From Leucobacter allii (lineage in GTDB: Bacteria; Actinomycetota; Actinomycetes; Actinomycetales; Microbacteriaceae), in assembly GCF_022919155.1 (NCBI RefSeq), contig NZ_CP095045.1:2542001-2606000 (forward strand): 64,000 nt of DNA. Reading direction: 5' to 3'. Below the pieces are notes generated by a model. That model was given only the letters and a program-made list of their open reading frames with translations, made no database searches and was not told the DNA's origin. Shown piece by piece: positions 43,106 through 52,661 of the stretch. Position 1 is the stretch's first letter, and the number at the start of each line of letters is the position of its first letter. A program made the position numbers and the translations under genes.

Positions 43106-44572
43106 TCACCGCAGCCAGGGGATCCAGCCGCGGTCGCCGACGATCGCCGTGGTGAACCCTCCGCGATCGGCGACGACGAGCACGAGCTTCGCCTCCGACG
43201 TCTCCGAGCGCAGCGCGATCCGACCGCCGTCGGTCTCGGCGAGCACGTCGTCCGTCCCCAGCGCCCGCGGGAATATCGCGAGGAGCTCCCCGCCGCGCAC
43301 GGGTTCAGCGGCGTCCGCCGCCTCCTGCGCGCCCTCGGCGCGATCGCCGTCGATCTCCTGGCGTTCCGCCTCGGGGTCGAGCGCGCCGTCGTCGGCCGTG
43401 AGCTCCGTGTAGGCCCCCTGCTGGCAGCAGTAGCCGCGCAGCGCGAGCCCGGCGTCGGCACCGGCCGGCCTGCCGGTCGCGGGGTCGACGATGCGCGCCC
43501 TGCCGTAGCGCCAGACGCGGATCAGTTCGGTGCCGCCGTCCGCCGTCTCGGCGAAGACGCTCTCGATGCCGTCGTCCCCGACGCGCTCGTCGCGCGCGGC
43601 GGCCTCCGCTCGGACCCCGGCCGGCACCGCGGCGTCCCGCTCGGCGGCGGTGCGGGCCTCCGCCAGGGTGTCGCCGGTGAGCGGATCGAGCACCCGCCAG
43701 ACGGCCGCGGACTGATCGGCGCCCGGCGCGGTCTCCCGCAGGTACACGCCCGCCGCGTCGACCGCGATCGCCTCCTGCGCCGGCAGTGCGCTGCCCCGAG
43801 CGATCTGCCGGTCCCACCGCAGCTCCGCCGTCGCGAGGTCGTAGAGCGCGACCCGGTACTGCGTGGAGAAGCCGTAGGTCTGCCGGAGCTCGTATGGCAC
43901 CGCGATCACCTCCCGCGTGCCTCCGCCGCCGGCCGGCACGGCGCCGGCAGCGGCGACCGGCGCCATCGACGTCGCGGTCGATTTCCAGATGTGCCAGCCG
44001 GCGCGGCCGAGCGCCGGGCCGGCGACGCCCGCGAGCAGCAGGACGGCGAGCACGCCGGCGCCCCACTTCGCCCAGGCGGGCCCCGGCCAGCGCGCGGGCG
44101 GGGCGGGGGCGCCCGCCGTCGCGACGACGATGCGGCGCACGAGCGCGGTCAGTGCTTCGAGGAGCAGGAGGGCGAGCGCTGCGGCGCACGTCCACCAGGA
44201 GTAACGGGTGAGGAGCACGAGCTGCTCGGAGGACGCCCACGCGGAGTTGTCGACGACGGACAGGCGGAGCACCGATCCGAGCCCGAGGCCGAGCGCGAGC
44301 ACGCCGACGCCGCGGAGGATCGTCCAGCGCAGCGGCACGCCCCGTGCGTGCGCGCTCGCGAGCTCGATCATCGCGGGGCCCATGATGAGGAAGACGGCGA
44401 CGACGCCGGCGATCACGAGATCGCCGAAGTCCGCCGGTTCGGCGACGTCGAAGAGATCGATCAGCCAGCCGAAGGCGCCGAGCGCGATCTGCACCGCGAG
44501 GATCATGCCCCAGCGCACGAGCGCCCAGAATACCGCCCGGCCGCGTGCGCGGCGCGGCTGCTTCGGGTCCAT
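43106..44572 (-). CDS. Membrane-anchored PQQ-like beta-propeller protein
   Basis: 488 aa. About five hydrophobic helices in the first 190 residues (for example GMILAVQIALGAFGWLIDLF, GVLALGLGLGSVLRLSVVDN, GVLAVLLLAGVAGPALGRAG). An extracytoplasmic domain follows with propeller-like repeats (YRVALYDLATAELRWDRQIA, AVWRVLDPLTGDTLAEARTA, VWRYGRARIVDPATGRPAG) and a CC pair (GYCCQQG). The last residues, WIPWLR, lie in the same domain. No enzyme motif. Single gene, convergent to the cyclo-ligase. Function unknown. Confidence 0.7.
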   Translation of the reverse strand: MDPKQPRRARGRAVFWALVRWGMILAVQIALGAFGWLIDLFDVAEPADFGDLVIAGVVAVFLIMGPAMIELASAHARGVPLRWTILRGVGVLALGLGLGSVLRLSVVDNSAWASSEQLVLLTRYSWWTCAAALALLLLEALTALVRRIVVATAGAPAPPARWPGPAWAKWGAGVLAVLLLAGVAGPALGRAGWHIWKSTATSMAPVAAAGAVPAGGGGTREVIAVPYELRQTYGFSTQYRVALYDLATAELRWDRQIARGSALPAQEAIAVDAAGVYLRETAPGADQSAAVWRVLDPLTGDTLAEARTAAERDAAVPAGVRAEAAARDERVGDDGIESVFAETADGGTELIRVWRYGRARIVDPATGRPAGADAGLALRGYCCQQGAYTELTADDGALDPEAERQEIDGDRAEGAQEAADAAEPVRGGELLAIFPRALGTDDVLAETDGGRIALRSETSEAKLVLVVADRGGFTTAIVGDRGWIPWLR

Positions 44573-44686
44573 CGCCCCAGCCTAGCCCGCATCACCGGCA
44601 TGTGGGATGCCAGAGGGGCGTCCCCGCCGTCGATCCCGCCGTCGATCCCGCCCGGTCCGGCCCGGAAGCGAGTATCATGGGGCTTC

Positions 44687-45001
44687 GTGCCTACGTACGC
44701 CTATCGCTGCTCCGAATGCGGCCACGCCTTCGACATCTACCAGTCGTTCTCCGACGATGCGCTGACCGAGTGCCCCGAGTGCGGGGGTGCCCTGCGCAAG
44801 GTCTTCGGCTCGCTCGGCGTCACCTTCAACGGCTCGGGCTTCTACCGCACGGACTCGCGCGCGGGCTCCTCGGGGTCGGGGTCCTCGGGAAGCGGGGCGG
44901 GCTCCTCCGGGTCCGGCGGCTCGGGATCGGGTTCGTCCGGCTCGAGCGGCTCGGGGTCGAGCAGCTCCGGTTCGGGGTCCTCCGGCTCCTCGGCGGCCTA
45001 G
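44687..45001 (+). CDS. FmdB-type zinc ribbon protein with Ser/Gly-rich tail
   Basis: 104 aa from GTG 44687 (PTYAYRCSECGHAFDIYQSF). Cys pairs CSEC and CPEC form the FmdB/CxxC regulatory zinc ribbon (PF09723); residues 50-60 (VTFNGSGFYRTD) complete the conserved part. The remaining 40 residues are almost pure Ser/Gly, a low-complexity tail frequent in actinobacterial homologues. A 17-bp sequence (TCCTCGGCGGCCTAGGC) spanning the stop codon is repeated in tandem just after it. Precise role unknown. Confidence 0.88.
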   Translation: MPTYAYRCSECGHAFDIYQSFSDDALTECPECGGALRKVFGSLGVTFNGSGFYRTDSRAGSSGSGSSGSGAGSSGSGGSGSGSSGSSGSGSSSSGSGSSGSSAA

Positions 45002-45095
45002 GCTCCTCGGCGGCCTAGGCTCCACGGCAGCCGAGGCTTCACGGCGGCCGAACCGCGACGGGTCGGCGGAGCGCACCGCGCCCGCGGCGCCCCCG

Positions 45096-45305
45096 TCATC
45101 CCCAGTGCGGCGGGCGGTCCCGCCGCAGCTCCTCGTCGTGCGCGTGCGCACCGCCGCCAGGCGACTGCCCCTCGCCCCAGCCCTCCGGCCGATCCTCGCC
45201 GGCGCGGGCGTCGAGCGGGTGCTCGGAGGGGCGCGGGTCGACGCCCTCGGGGGCGGGCCGACGCACGCGACGCGAGGCGCGGCGCGGCGCGGCGCCCTCG
45301 GTCAT
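45096..45305 (-). CDS. Small conserved-looking actinobacterial protein
   Basis: 69 aa, MTEGAAPRRASRRVRRPAPE to ...EELRRDRPPHWG. The start overlaps the helicase stop (ATGA at 45302-45305), and the ending 'ELRRDRPPHW' is one I recognise as typical of a small protein found in actinobacteria next to this helicase. Basic N-terminus, acidic C-terminus, no domain known. Confidence 0.6.
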   Translation of the reverse strand: MTEGAAPRRASRRVRRPAPEGVDPRPSEHPLDARAGEDRPEGWGEGQSPGGGAHAHDEELRRDRPPHWG

Positions 45306-48300
45306 GCCCGATCGATCGCGGCCGTGGGCTGCCCAGCGGCCGCCCCCGCTCCCCGTTCCGGTGCGTCCGCGTCGTAGCCCACGATCCGGGCGATGCGCAG
45401 CGCGACCTCGTCGGGGTCGGCGAAGAGGTCGAAGCTCTGCACGCGGTGGTAGTGCCACCCGAGCCGCCGCAGCACCGCCGGGCGCAGCCGCAGGGTGTCC
45501 CTGATGCTGTCGCCGCCGTCGCCCCCGGCGCCGAGATCCAGGTCGATCGCGATGGCGCGGTCGCCGAGCGATGCCGCGAGCGGGATCGCTCCTCGGTAGT
45601 CCATCGCGACCACGAGGCCGAGGGCCTCGAGGCGATCCGCGAGCTCGCCGAGCATCGGGTCGCGCTCCGCGGGCAGCGAGGGCGCCTCGGGCTCGGGATG
45701 CTCGAAGGCGAGCAGCTCCGCGAGCTCGACGACCCCGTGCTTGATGCGCGCCGAGTCGAGATCCTCCGGCTTGAAGCAGCTCACGATCGTCATGGCGCGC
45801 CGGGCGCGGGTCACCGCGACCGCGAGCAGCCGTTCTCCGCCCGGCCGTCCGAGCCCGCCGAAGTTGGAGAGCACGCGGCCGTGCGGGGTGCGCCCGTAGC
45901 CGATGGAAAAGATGACGCGATCCCGGCTCTGCGCAGTCGCCTGCTCGAGCGTGAGCACCGCGAAGGGCTCCGCCCGCTCCCCGAGGAGGAAGTCGCGGTA
46001 CTGCGGGAACTTCGAGAACGCCTGCAGCACGGCCTGGTAGACGCGCACCGCGTGCCGCTCGCTCGCCGTGATGACCATGAGCGACTCGCCCGAGCGCTCG
46101 CTCGCGTGCTCCAGCACGAGCTGCACCACGCGCTCCACCTCGGCATCGGTGCTCTCCACCGCGCCGGTCTGCTGATCGGGCAGGCCCTGCCCGCCGCGGA
46201 CGAACTCGTAGGTGAGACTCGAGTGGCCGAGGAAGCTGCCGGCCCACGGCAGCGACTGGATCGCGCCGTCGTAGAAGCGCGTGTTCACGAGGTCCGTGAG
46301 GTCCTCGCCCCCAGCGCGGTAGCTGCGGGTGAGGGTGAGGGTCGGCAGCACCTCGCCGAGCTGGGCGAAGGCCGAGCGGGCGTGCAGCTCCTCGGCTTCG
46401 CGTTCCGCGCCCTCCTCCACGGACGCGCCGACGGAGATCTCGAAACGGGACGGCGTCTGCGTCATCGTGTCACCGAAGGCCACCACCTGGCCGGCGCGCC
46501 GGATCGCCCCGATGTTCTCCACGAGCGTCGTCGCACCCGCGTCGACGAGCAGCACGGTGTCGAAGCGGAGCTCGTCGGACAGCTGCGCGACCTCGTACGG
46601 CGACATCGTCCACACGGGGGCGAGGGCGGCGAGGAGATTGGGCGCGCGCTGGGCGAGCGATGCCGCGGACACGTAGCCGCTGCGCAGGGCCTCGCGCATC
46701 GCGAGCGCCTCGGGCTTGAAATCAAGCACCGCGACCCGCCAGGCGTCGGCGAGCGCAGCCGCGAGCAGCGTGCCGTTGGCGCCCGAGTGCGCGTCGTCGA
46801 CGAGCCGGAAGTCGGCCTCGAGCCGCTCGATCACGCCGGTGTTGCCGCTCAGCAGCGCCGGGTTCGTCTGCAGCATCCGCTCGAGGGCCGACTGCCACCA
46901 AGCCAGCTCGAGCTCGGCCGCGACATCCTCGGCGGGCACGTGCCGCGCCGAGAGGTCGTCGAGCAGGGGCTCGAGGTGCGCGGCGCGCATGCGCTCGACG
47001 ATCGTCGTGCGCTCCTGGATGTTCTGCAGCGCCTCGGATTCCCTGGCGAGATCCGAGATCCGCGCGGCGAGCCGACCGAGGGTGAGGTTCTTCAGGCGGT
47101 CGGCGTCGCTCGCGGTGCCGAGCACCCGGTCGAGCTCGTCGAGATCCTGATAGGCCGTCTGGAACGCGGTGACCACGTCCGAGATGCCGAGGGGCACCTC
47201 GGGGCGCGCGCCGACGACGGTCGTGTAGCGCTGCCAGAGCACCCGCTGCTGCTGGATCTGCACGAGCCGCGCGTACATGTCGGTGATGTGCACGCCCGGG
47301 CGCACGTACTCGCGGGCGAGCTTGCGCAGCCGCCGCCTGTTGGCCGAGGACATCTCCTCGCCGCCGCGGGGCGCGTGCGCCGCGATCACCTCGGTGAGGG
47401 AGCGGTCGTACACCTCGGGCGTGAAGCGGTCGAGGGTCTCGCGGATGCCCATGAGCAGGCGCAGGTAGACCCCGAGTTCCGCGATCGTGTCGTAGGGCCG
47501 CATCGAGGTCTGCCCGACGACCTCGTTCGCCATCGAGATGAGACGGGGCAGCTGGGACTCGGCGAGGTCGACCGCTCGGCCGTAGGCGGCGCGCGCCTCC
47601 TCGGTCGTCGCGAAGCTCACCCCGTACCAGGGCGAGTCCTCGGGACCGTACTGGAACTGGCCGAGCCTCGCGACCTCGGTGAGCGCCTCCGCGACCGAGG
47701 ATCGATCGAGCGTGAGCTGGCCGAGCGCCTGGTCGTCGAGCCGCACGGTCGTGCTCGGCGGCCGCTCGGAGAGCGCGAGCAGCGTGAGGGTGCGGAGCGC
47801 CTCCAGCGGGGAGACGCCGAACCGCGCGTCCCGCTCGGAGAGCGCGCTCTGGTAGTCGAGCAGCACGCCGCGCAGCCGCACGAGCGCCTCATCGACATCG
47901 CGGAGCTGCTCGGTGCGGGCGTTCTCGTTGCGGCTGATCGCCTCCACGAGGTTGCGGCGCAGGCGGCGCGGGCTCACGGAGAGCCCGGCGAGCCCGGCCC
48001 GCGTCAGGCGGTGCGTGATGCCGTCGAGCGTGGCGCGGCGCGGCGATACCACGAGCACGCGTTTGCCGGCGCGCACGAGGCTGCCGATCGCGTTCACCAC
48101 GGTCTGCGTGCCGCCCGTGCCCGGCAGGGTGTGCACCACGAGCGAATGACCCGCGTCGATCTGGGCGAGCACATCGTCCTGCTCGGCATCGGCGTCGTAG
48201 AGGTAGCGATCCGTGTCGGGCGAGCGATCGTCCGGCGGCGTCGCGCTCACGGGCTGATAGGCCGCGGCGAGCCGGCGCCTGGCCGGCTCGTTGCCGCACA

Positions 48301-49174
48301 CGGCGGCGAGGATCGGGGTGTCGAGATCCCGTGCGTCGGCGAGCATGCCCTGCGCGAGATTGTGGAAGGAGGAGACGACGAGGCGCGGCTGCACGACGAA
48401 GTCGGGCACCCCGGCCACCATCTGGCGGAGCCGGTCGATCACGGGCTGCGGCTTGAAGACGCCCTCGGACTGCGAGAGTTCGATGAGCGAGCGCGCGTCG
48501 AGCGCGATCCCGAACTGCTCGCGCAGCACGCGGATCAGCTCCGAGTTCACGACGGGGAACTGCTTGAGCTTCAGCTCGAAGTCGCGGCCGTAGCGGCGGA
48601 TCGCGAGCGGGCGCAGCAGCACCGGCGCGCAGAAGTCCTCGCCCTCGAAGCTCCACTTCGCGATGCCCACCCCGAGGTTCACGGTCTCGAGGCCGCGCAC
48701 CGTCCGCATCTCAATCGCCTTGTCGGTGACCCTGCCCGCGGCGACGCGGGCGTGGCGGAGCGCCAGATCGTCGCGGATGAGCGCGGAGAGCAGGATCTTG
48801 TTGCCCGTGATGAACTGCGGAAGGCCGCCCGGATGCGTCGTGGAGAGCTCGATGCGGTTCGCGGGCCGGTCGTCGAAATGGAGCAGCGGGTTGCGCCCGC
48901 CGATGGCGGCCAGCTCCCGGCGCCAGGCCGCGTGCTCGTCCGCGTAGGCGTCGACGAGCGAGACGGGGCCGCTGAGCTGCGCCGCGGGATCGTCGTCCCG
49001 CGATTCGGGGAAGGGCTGCGGGGCCTTCGCGAGCGCGCCCTCGCTGCGGTGCTGCGTCCCGGGCGCCCCGTGCGTCTCGGACGCCGCGGCCGCGGCCGAC
49101 TGGGCGGACCGGTCCGCGCCGGAGACGGCGTCGCCGCCGTCACCCGGCCGCGCCGACTCCTCGGCACCGTTCAC
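45302..49174 (-). CDS. DUF4011/SF1 helicase-like protein with degenerate ATPase motifs
   Basis: 1290 aa from GTG 49174, which has AGAAGGGG upstream. The N-terminal DUF4011-like region (RNPLLHFDDRPANRIELS) is followed by an SF1-type core. Walker A reads LPGTGGTQT, with Gly where Lys is expected, and the Walker B position reads VLLVDAGATT rather than D-E. The C-terminal helicase motif VAVTRARRAM is kept. The end (LGDRAIAIDLDLGAGGDGGD, RDTLRLRPAVLRRLGWHYHR) resembles the very-short-patch/MTS endonuclease-like domain of this family. The protein may bind nucleic acid without normal ATP hydrolysis. Confidence 0.82.
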   Translation of the reverse strand: MNGAEESARPGDGGDAVSGADRSAQSAAAAASETHGAPGTQHRSEGALAKAPQPFPESRDDDPAAQLSGPVSLVDAYADEHAAWRRELAAIGGRNPLLHFDDRPANRIELSTTHPGGLPQFITGNKILLSALIRDDLALRHARVAAGRVTDKAIEMRTVRGLETVNLGVGIAKWSFEGEDFCAPVLLRPLAIRRYGRDFELKLKQFPVVNSELIRVLREQFGIALDARSLIELSQSEGVFKPQPVIDRLRQMVAGVPDFVVQPRLVVSSFHNLAQGMLADARDLDTPILAAVCGNEPARRRLAAAYQPVSATPPDDRSPDTDRYLYDADAEQDDVLAQIDAGHSLVVHTLPGTGGTQTVVNAIGSLVRAGKRVLVVSPRRATLDGITHRLTRAGLAGLSVSPRRLRRNLVEAISRNENARTEQLRDVDEALVRLRGVLLDYQSALSERDARFGVSPLEALRTLTLLALSERPPSTTVRLDDQALGQLTLDRSSVAEALTEVARLGQFQYGPEDSPWYGVSFATTEEARAAYGRAVDLAESQLPRLISMANEVVGQTSMRPYDTIAELGVYLRLLMGIRETLDRFTPEVYDRSLTEVIAAHAPRGGEEMSSANRRRLRKLAREYVRPGVHITDMYARLVQIQQQRVLWQRYTTVVGARPEVPLGISDVVTAFQTAYQDLDELDRVLGTASDADRLKNLTLGRLAARISDLARESEALQNIQERTTIVERMRAAHLEPLLDDLSARHVPAEDVAAELELAWWQSALERMLQTNPALLSGNTGVIERLEADFRLVDDAHSGANGTLLAAALADAWRVAVLDFKPEALAMREALRSGYVSAASLAQRAPNLLAALAPVWTMSPYEVAQLSDELRFDTVLLVDAGATTLVENIGAIRRAGQVVAFGDTMTQTPSRFEISVGASVEEGAEREAEELHARSAFAQLGEVLPTLTLTRSYRAGGEDLTDLVNTRFYDGAIQSLPWAGSFLGHSSLTYEFVRGGQGLPDQQTGAVESTDAEVERVVQLVLEHASERSGESLMVITASERHAVRVYQAVLQAFSKFPQYRDFLLGERAEPFAVLTLEQATAQSRDRVIFSIGYGRTPHGRVLSNFGGLGRPGGERLLAVAVTRARRAMTIVSCFKPEDLDSARIKHGVVELAELLAFEHPEPEAPSLPAERDPMLGELADRLEALGLVVAMDYRGAIPLAASLGDRAIAIDLDLGAGGDGGDSIRDTLRLRPAVLRRLGWHYHRVQSFDLFADPDEVALRIARIVGYDADAPERGAGAAAGQPTAAIDRA

Positions 49175-49281
49175 GACGCGCCCCTTCTCGGGTCGCCGTC
49201 GCCGCTCTACACTCCACACACCGCCACCCTAAGCGGAGATCTCGGGATTCCGCGCAACGCGGTCGGAGTTTCGTGGCGCGT

Positions 49282-50652
49282 CTACCCGCGGGGGTCCGCG
49301 CCCGCCTCCGCGTTCATCTCCGTGCTCGCCGTGACCACCGGGTCCGCGACGTCCATCTCCCCGCCCCTGGCGCGCCCGAGCAGCCGCATGACGTGGTAGA
49401 CGAGCACCGCCGCGATCGTGCCGAGCGCGATGCCGTTGAAGACGACCGAGCCGATCTGCAGCCCGAAGTCCGCGATGCCCACGATGAGCGGGACGGCGGC
49501 CGAGAACTGGTTGATGGGCTTCGAGAAGTCGACCTTGTTGTCGATCCAGATCTTCACGCCGATGAGGCCGATGAGGCCGTAGAGCGCGACCGTGACGCCC
49601 GCGAGCACGCCGGCGGGCACCGAGAAGATGACCGCGCCGATCTTCGGGGAGAAGCTCAGCAGGATCGCGATGATGCCCGCGACCCAGTACGCGGCCGTGG
49701 AGTAGACGCGGGTGGCCGCCATGACGCCGATGTTCTCGCCGTAGGTCGTCGTGCCCGATCCGCCGCCGAAGCCCGCGAGCATGGTCGAGAGGCCGTCCGC
49801 GAGCAGCGCCCGGCCGGTCACCGGGTCGAGGTCGCGGTCGATCATGAGCCCGACGCTCTTCACGTGGCCCACGTTCTCGGCGATGAGCACGAGAACGACG
49901 GGCAGGAAGGCGGGCAGCAGCCCCCACAGCGTCGGATCGGCGAAGGGGTTGCCGACGGCGTGGAACGCGGGCAGCCCGAACCACGCGGCGCCCGCGACGC
50001 CGGAGAAGTCGATCTCGCCCATGAGGATCGCCGCGATGTAGCCGACCACCATGCCGAGGACGATGGAGAGCCGCCCGATGAGGCCGCGGAAGAGCACGGT
50101 GATGAGCAGCACCGAGGCGATGGTGATGAGGGCGACCCATCCCGAGAGCTCCGTCGCGTTCCAGTTGTTCTTCACGGCGGGTGCCAGGTTGAAGCCGATG
50201 AGCGCGACGATCGCGCCCATCACGACCGGCGGCATGAGGGCGTTGATCCACCCGGTGCCGAAACGGGTGACGATGATGCCGACGACCGCCATGAGCACGC
50301 CGATCGCCAGGATGCCGAAGGACGCGCGTCCGAGATCGGGCTGCTCGGGGGCGCCCCCGGCGAGCGCCGCGGCGATCGGGGCGATGAAGGCGAAGGAGGA
50401 GCCGAGGTAGCTCGGCAGGCGATTGCCCGTCAGGAGGAGGAAGAGCAGGGTGCCGAGGCCCGAGAAGAAGAGCGTCGCGGTCGGGCTGAATCCCGTGATC
50501 AGGGGCACGAGGAAGGTCGCGCCGAACATGGCGACGACGTGCTGCGCGCCGAACCCGATGGTGCGCGGCCAGCTCAGCCGCTCCTCGGGGAGCACGATCG
50601 CGTCGGGCGAGACGTGCGTGCCGTCTCCGTGGGCCTTCCAGGGCAGGGACAT
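49282..50652 (-). CDS. Uracil/xanthine permease, NCS2 family
   Basis: 456 aa with about 12-14 hydrophobic segments. Characteristic regions are QHVVAMFGATFLVPLITGFS near the N-terminus, LIAENVGHVKSVGLM and GFGGGSGTTTYGENIGVMAA, the substrate-site signature of UraA-type proton symporters. Start at ATG 50652 with GAGGAG upstream; the longer frame adds 22 unlikely residues. Single gene. Confidence 0.93.
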   Translation of the reverse strand: MSLPWKAHGDGTHVSPDAIVLPEERLSWPRTIGFGAQHVVAMFGATFLVPLITGFSPTATLFFSGLGTLLFLLLTGNRLPSYLGSSFAFIAPIAAALAGGAPEQPDLGRASFGILAIGVLMAVVGIIVTRFGTGWINALMPPVVMGAIVALIGFNLAPAVKNNWNATELSGWVALITIASVLLITVLFRGLIGRLSIVLGMVVGYIAAILMGEIDFSGVAGAAWFGLPAFHAVGNPFADPTLWGLLPAFLPVVLVLIAENVGHVKSVGLMIDRDLDPVTGRALLADGLSTMLAGFGGGSGTTTYGENIGVMAATRVYSTAAYWVAGIIAILLSFSPKIGAVIFSVPAGVLAGVTVALYGLIGLIGVKIWIDNKVDFSKPINQFSAAVPLIVGIADFGLQIGSVVFNGIALGTIAAVLVYHVMRLLGRARGGEMDVADPVVTASTEMNAEAGADPRG

Positions 50653-50791
50653 CGGGGCTCCTCGGGTCTGTGCGGGTCTCGCGGCACGCCCGTCGTCGGG
50701 CGGCGCGGCCAATCCCACATCCTAGCGCTCAGGAAGCTCCCAGGGGAGCCCCGGGGCACCGAGGCCCTCGCCCTCCGGGGGGCCGCGCTCG

Positions 50792-51172
50792 TCACTCCGC
50801 CGCGAGGTAGACCTTCCGGACATGCTCGTCGACGGTCCAGCGCGTCCGGGTCCCCGCGACGAGTCGCATGACGTAGCCGGCGCCGACCTCGATCGTGCGC
50901 CCCGCCTCCTCCGGGCGCCCCGGCACCTCGAGCAGTTCGATGACCGCCGCGCCGGAGAGCACGACGAAGCACTCGTCGACCTCGGTGTCGGTGACGGCGC
51001 CGCCGCGGAGCTCCCAGATGCCGAGCTGGGTCGCGCCCACGGCACCGAGCTCGAGGATGCCCTGACGCGGCTCCCCCGACACGGTGTCGGCGGCGTCGAC
51101 CCGCTCGAGCTCGAGCTCGACGTCGAGGCCGCGCACGACGGCGTTGCGCCCTTCGGGCAGCCCGCCGCTCAC
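50792..51172 (-). CDS. Cupin-domain protein coupled to an amine oxidase
   Basis: 126 aa from GTG 51172. It has a single cupin barrel (GILELGAVGATQLGIWELRG; TEVDECFVVLSGAAVIELLE; VGAGYVMRLVAGTRTRWTVD) of the DUF861 kind. The GTGA overlap with the FAD oxidase gene indicates one operon. Homologous pairs occur with PuuB-like oxidases in polyamine or amine catabolism. The exact role (regulatory or enzymatic) is unknown. Confidence 0.85.
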   Translation of the reverse strand: MSGGLPEGRNAVVRGLDVELELERVDAADTVSGEPRQGILELGAVGATQLGIWELRGGAVTDTEVDECFVVLSGAAVIELLEVPGRPEEAGRTIEVGAGYVMRLVAGTRTRWTVDEHVRKVYLAAE

Positions 51173-52590
51173 GAGTCGAACCCGAAGCCGATGGCGTCCA
51201 TGGCCTTCAGGAAGACGTTGCGCTTGCCGCCGTTGTGATCCGCCCGGTCGAAGGACCAGCGGAAGAGGTTCACGCCGATCGACGCCGCGGGCTCGGGCGG
51301 GAAGGGCAGCGGCATCTGCTGCACCATCTGGAGCTCGGTGCGCTCGGTGACGCGGCCGGCGAAGCGATCGGCGATGACGTCCGCCGCGAAGTGGGTGGCG
51401 CCGACGCCGAGACCCGTGAAGCCGGAGACGTACTGCACGCGACCGCCGTACGCCTGGCCGAAGAAGGCGCAGAAGCGGGTCGAGGAGTCGATCGCTCCGG
51501 CCCAGCGGTGCGTGAAGCGGATGCCGGCGAGCTGCGGGAAGGTCGTGAAGAAGTGGCTCGCGAGCTTCCGATGGCTCTCCATGCGATCCTCGTACTCGGC
51601 CTTGATGCGGCCGCCGGAGTGGTAGACCGCGTCGTAGCCGCCCCAGAGGATCCGGTTGTCCTTCGTGAGCCGCGAGTAGTGGAACTGGTTCGCGAGGTCG
51701 GAGAGTCCCTCGCGGCCCTCCCAGCCGATCGAGGCGAGCTGCTCCTCGCTCAGCGGCTCGGTCATGAGCACGTAGTCGTACACCGGGATCGTGTGGAGGC
51801 GGTAGCGCTTGAGGAGCGAGGGGAAGACGTTGGTGCACAGCGCGACCCGCTCGGCGGTGACGGTGCCGGCGGCGGTGACGAGCCGGATCGGCGCGCCGCT
51901 CGCACCGTCGAGGCGCTGCACGGGCGTGTGCTCGTGGATCTCGACGCCGATCTCCGCGGCGTGCCGCGCGAGCTCCGCCGCGAGCTTCGCGGGGTGCACG
52001 TTCGCGTTCTCGCGTGGCGAGAAGTCGGCGCCGAGGAAGGTCGGCGAGTTGATGCGGGCGCGGGCGCCCTCGGCGTCGAGCGTCACGACTTCGGCGTCCT
52101 CGCTCTCGCCGAGCCACTCGACCTGATAGGGCTCGTTCGCGACGGACATGGTGCCGTTGCGCTCGAAGTCGACGTCGAGGCCGTGCTCGGCGATGAAGCG
52201 CTCGATCGCATCGAGGTTCTCGTAACCGAGGCGGCGCAGCGTGCCGGTCTCCTCCGGCCAGCGCGCCTCGGCGTTCGGCTCGCCGTGGGTGATGCTCGCC
52301 TCGCAGAAGCCGCCGTTGCGGCCGGACGCCGCCCAGCCGATCCGCACGGCTTCGAGCAGCACGATCCGCCGCTCCGGGTGCTCGGTCTTCAGTTTGATGG
52401 CGGTCCAGAGGCCCGCGAAGCCGCCGCCCACCACGGCGTCGTCCACGCGGGCGTCGCCCGGCAGGGCAGGGTACTCCGCAACGGAGCCGGCGATGTCGTC
52501 GGTCCAGAAGCAACCGAGCTTCGTGGTCGCGAGCGAGGCGTCGACGATCCCGGCTGCGGGCTTGTGGGTTTCGAAGATGATGGACTGCAT
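51169..52590 (-). CDS. FAD-dependent amine/amino-acid oxidase (DAO family, PuuB-like)
   Basis: 473 aa from ATG 52590 (MQSIIFETHKPAAGIVD). It has the DAO Rossmann motif DDAVVGGGFAGLWTAIKLK, then GRNGGFCEAS, and near the C-terminus YVSGFTGLGVGATHFAADVI, the second FAD-contact motif. This architecture matches gamma-glutamylputrescine oxidase-like proteins that oxidise primary amines to aldehydes with H2O2 release. A palindromic operator lies 49 bp upstream. Confidence 0.9.
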   Translation of the reverse strand: MQSIIFETHKPAAGIVDASLATTKLGCFWTDDIAGSVAEYPALPGDARVDDAVVGGGFAGLWTAIKLKTEHPERRIVLLEAVRIGWAASGRNGGFCEASITHGEPNAEARWPEETGTLRRLGYENLDAIERFIAEHGLDVDFERNGTMSVANEPYQVEWLGESEDAEVVTLDAEGARARINSPTFLGADFSPRENANVHPAKLAAELARHAAEIGVEIHEHTPVQRLDGASGAPIRLVTAAGTVTAERVALCTNVFPSLLKRYRLHTIPVYDYVLMTEPLSEEQLASIGWEGREGLSDLANQFHYSRLTKDNRILWGGYDAVYHSGGRIKAEYEDRMESHRKLASHFFTTFPQLAGIRFTHRWAGAIDSSTRFCAFFGQAYGGRVQYVSGFTGLGVGATHFAADVIADRFAGRVTERTELQMVQQMPLPFPPEPAASIGVNLFRWSFDRADHNGGKRNVFLKAMDAIGFGFDS

Positions 52591-52638
52591 GGGGCTCCCC
52601 GTTTCGGCGTCTCCCCCGATCCTCGCACATCCGCCTCG

Positions 52639-52661
52639 CATTGTAAATGGCCATGTCAATG
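52639..52661. promoter_or_regulatory. 23-bp palindrome upstream of the oxidase-cupin operon
   Basis: CATTGTAAATGGCCATGTCAATG is an almost symmetric palindrome centred on ATGGCCAT. It is joined to GTCAACGCCATTGAC read on the minus strand and covers a TACAAT -10-like hexamer. It is a likely repressor site controlling the oxidase. Confidence 0.6.

Noticed and set aside
45446..49399. 1317-codon open frame on the plus strand
   Set aside because: Exact antisense of the helicase-like gene; Arg/Glu/His-rich composition is typical of shadow frames.
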